From: Halovenus sp.
GTDB taxonomy: Archaea; Halobacteriota; Halobacteria; Halobacteriales; Haloarculaceae
Direction: 5' to 3'
Assembly: GCA_003551265.1 (NCBI GenBank)
Contig: PUMG01000190.1
Coordinates: forward strand, 1 to 7,244
DNA: 7,244 bases
The position numbers were made by a program, and so were the translations under genes. A model generated the notes under the pieces. That model saw only the letters and a list, made by a program, of their open reading frames with translations. It had not been told where the DNA came from and did no database searches. Shown here piece by piece: positions 6,392 to 7,244 of this stretch; position 1 is the stretch's first letter, and each line of letters starts with the position of its first letter.

Positions 6392-6436
6392 TCTGTGGCT
6401 AAAAATATTATTATATTCATATGGATTTTTAATAAC
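6392..6436 (-). promoter_or_regulatory. znuA promoter with shared dyad element (copy 1)
   Basis: On the minus strand: GTTATTA (6436-6430), 16 bases, TAATAA (6413-6408), T tract, then CACAGA. It carries the same TTATTA-N16-TAATAA dyad at the same spacing as the znuC promoter. An additional TAAAAAT...ATTTTTA inverted repeat is present only in this copy. The TATA candidate around 6407-6419 would start transcription near 6386, giving a leader of about 10 bases before the ATG at 6376. No Shine-Dalgarno sequence is evident. Confidence 0.55.
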
Positions 6437-6501
6437 ATTCCGCGATAAAGAGTACGCTCAATCGAGTAAAACGAACCGCGAAGAAGACCTCCAGAATCAG
6501 A

Positions 6502-6527
6502 GCCGACCGTGATACGCGACGGTCGGC
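6502..6527 (-). terminator. Hairpin after the His-rich repeat protein gene
   Basis: A perfect 9-base stem, GCCGACCGT (6502-6510) with ACGGTCGGC (6519-6527), encloses an 8-base loop. It begins eight bases after the stop codon of the minus-strand repeat-protein gene. The minus-strand sequence beyond it is only mildly T-rich, so it may stop transcription or simply stabilise the 3' end of the message. Its presence, with a separate znuA promoter just beyond, suggests the repeat protein and the transporter are not obligatorily co-transcribed. Confidence 0.5.
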
Positions 6528-6534
6528 GGGCGTT

Positions 6535-7244
6535 TCACTCCGGTGTGATTTCGAGCATCACCTCGCCGTGGTCAGGGTCGACTACGACGTACATACCGAT
6601 GTCGCCGCATCCCTCGACGCCGTGTTCTTCGTGGAGTTTCTCGCCCCTGAGCACGCTCACCTCACCCTCCTCGGTGAAGAAACCGTAGTACTCGCCGTCG
6701 TGTTCGTGATCATCATCGTGGTCATCGTCGTGGCTGTGGTCGTCGTGGACGACATCGACACCGATTGGCGGGGTTTCGTAGTCAGTGTGACCGTCGTGGA
6801 TGAGCTGGAAGACCACGTCGGTGTGTCCATCCTCCTCGCCGATGATGTGGACGTGGTCGCCATGGTAGTCGAAACTCACAACGTCCTCGTGAGCGCCATC
6901 AACGAGTTCAACGCCGAGTTCGTAGTGGTCGCCATCGAGTTCGATTTCGTCACCGTGGTCATCTTCGATGTACGCACCCAGTGAGATGTTGTCGCCCTCC
7001 GGAACGTCAGGCAGGTCCCCGTGCCAGTGGTCGCCGTGGATATCGGCAGTAACCTCGTCGGTACTGCGGTCGATGATGTCGAACGTGCCCACTTCATCGC
7101 CGTGGCCGTGGTCGTGGTCATCGTCGTGGCCGTGGTCGTGGACGACATCGACACCGATTGGCGGGGTTTCGTAGTCAGTGTGCCCGTCGTGGATAAGCTC
7201 GAAGACAACTTCAGTCATCCCTTCGTCCTCGCCGATTATGTGGA
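6535..7244 (-). CDS. His-rich repeat protein with tandem HWHG/HxxHxH domains (partial, N-terminus outside window)
   Basis: I know no name for this protein. The frame is open to the right edge: upstream of the Met at 7218 it still reads H-I-I-G-E-D-E-G, continuing a domain copy, so that Met is internal. Visible are the end of one domain copy (to about 7141), a His/Asp-rich linker (HDHGHDDDHDHGHGDE), one complete copy (7083-6748), a second His/Asp linker (HDDHSHDDDHDDDHEHDG), and a C-terminal segment of about 50 residues with one Cys (V-E-G-C-G-D). Each full copy contains two HxxHxH triads, HGDHWH and HGDHVH. The period is 131 residues. The composition implies binding of several Zn ions, probably outside the cell, but the signal peptide is not in view. 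It lies upstream of znuA on the same strand, 158 bases apart, and shares its domain with the inserted region of that protein. The closest functional parallel known to me is the streptococcal Pht family. Metal-binding function is a strong inference; storage, scavenging or hand-off is open. Confidence 0.88.
   Translation of the reverse strand, partial: HIIGEDEGMTEVVFELIHDGHTDYETPPIGVDVVHDHGHDDDHDHGHGDEVGTFDIIDRSTDEVTADIHGDHWHGDLPDVPEGDNISLGAYIEDDHGDEIELDGDHYELGVELVDGAHEDVVSFDYHGDHVHIIGEEDGHTDVVFQLIHDGHTDYETPPIGVDVVHDDHSHDDDHDDDHEHDGEYYGFFTEEGEVSVLRGEKLHEEHGVEGCGDIGMYVVVDPDHGEVMLEITPE
6742..7206 (-). repeat. Direct repeat with 393-base period inside the His-rich gene
   Basis: Bases 6742-6789 recur exactly at 7135-7182 (48 bases). 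The similarity continues with three mismatches to 6813 and 7206. The offset of 393 bases is 131 codons and encodes the same end of the domain (L-I-H-D-G-H-T-D-Y-E-T-P-P-I-G-V-D-V-V-H-D). Identity at synonymous positions points to a recent duplication or gene conversion between the copies. Confidence 0.85.

Noticed and set aside
5765..6448. Plus-strand open frame of 227 residues opposite the znuA-like gene
   Set aside because: It lies antisense to a confidently identified gene, and long antisense frames are expected in GC-rich haloarchaeal DNA. Its product is Val/Arg-rich rather than acidic, and it runs through the znuA promoter.
6568..6984. Plus-strand open frame of 138 residues rich in Val and Ile
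   Set aside because: It is the complement of the His/Asp-rich gene: GTC/GTG complements of GAC/CAC give poly-Val. The apparent membrane protein is an artefact.
6700..7140. Short His/Asp-coding repeats as a CRISPR-like or noncoding array
   Set aside because: The repeats are in frame, uneven in length and encode low-complexity His/Asp linkers between protein domains; there are no repeat-spacer units.
6535..7218. Met at 7218 as the true start of the His-rich protein
   Set aside because: The frame continues upstream to the window edge and encodes H-I-I-G-E-D-E-G, the expected preceding part of another domain copy. The Met replaces a His found at the same place in the next copy.

Overview
The window looks like a chromosomal segment of a haloarchaeon (class Halobacteria). 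The evidence is GC-rich coding DNA with short AT-rich promoters, very acidic predicted proteins (Asp/Glu-rich), a Tat-type lipoprotein signal on a secreted binding protein, a leaderless-looking start, an archaeal PAC2 protein, and a tRNA-Leu whose CCA end is not encoded. The genus cannot be fixed from the sequence alone.

Layout. Bases 1-98 hold the last codons of a plus-strand gene. Bases 202-1752 (+) encode an unrecognised 516-residue protein with a beta-rich N-terminal domain, TPR-like helical hairpins and a disordered tail. Bases 1831-2583 (+) encode a PAC2-family proteasome-assembly-chaperone-like protein with a C-terminal tail resembling an HbYX motif. A tRNA-Leu(CAA) follows at 2645-2729 (+), then about 150 bases packed with hairpins between the convergent tRNA and transporter genes. 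The rest of the window is on the minus strand and, in transcription order, reads: a His-rich repeat protein running off the right edge (7244-6535), a ZnuA-like binding lipoprotein (6376-4997), a ZnuC-like ATPase (4869-4126), and a ZnuB-like permease (4129-2891) that overlaps the ATPase gene by ATGA.

How it works together. The minus-strand block is a complete zinc-type (Zn/Mn family) ABC importer plus an accessory metal-binding protein. The notable observation is that a domain of about 115 residues, carrying a conserved H-x-D-H-W-H-G motif, is inserted inside the ZnuA-like protein where bacterial ZnuA proteins carry their His-rich loop. The same domain recurs as tandem copies joined by His/Asp-rich linkers in the neighbouring protein. 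Its HxxHxH triads (HGDHWH, HGDHVH) recall the streptococcal polyhistidine-triad (Pht) zinc proteins, which cooperate with a zinc-binding lipoprotein. I infer a haloarchaeal cell-surface zinc-capture and hand-off system. The znuA and znuC genes each have their own promoter, and the two upstream regions share a 45-base element (33 identities, no gaps) with a perfect TTATTA-N16-TAATAA dyad. This is a good candidate for the operator of the metal-responsive regulator.
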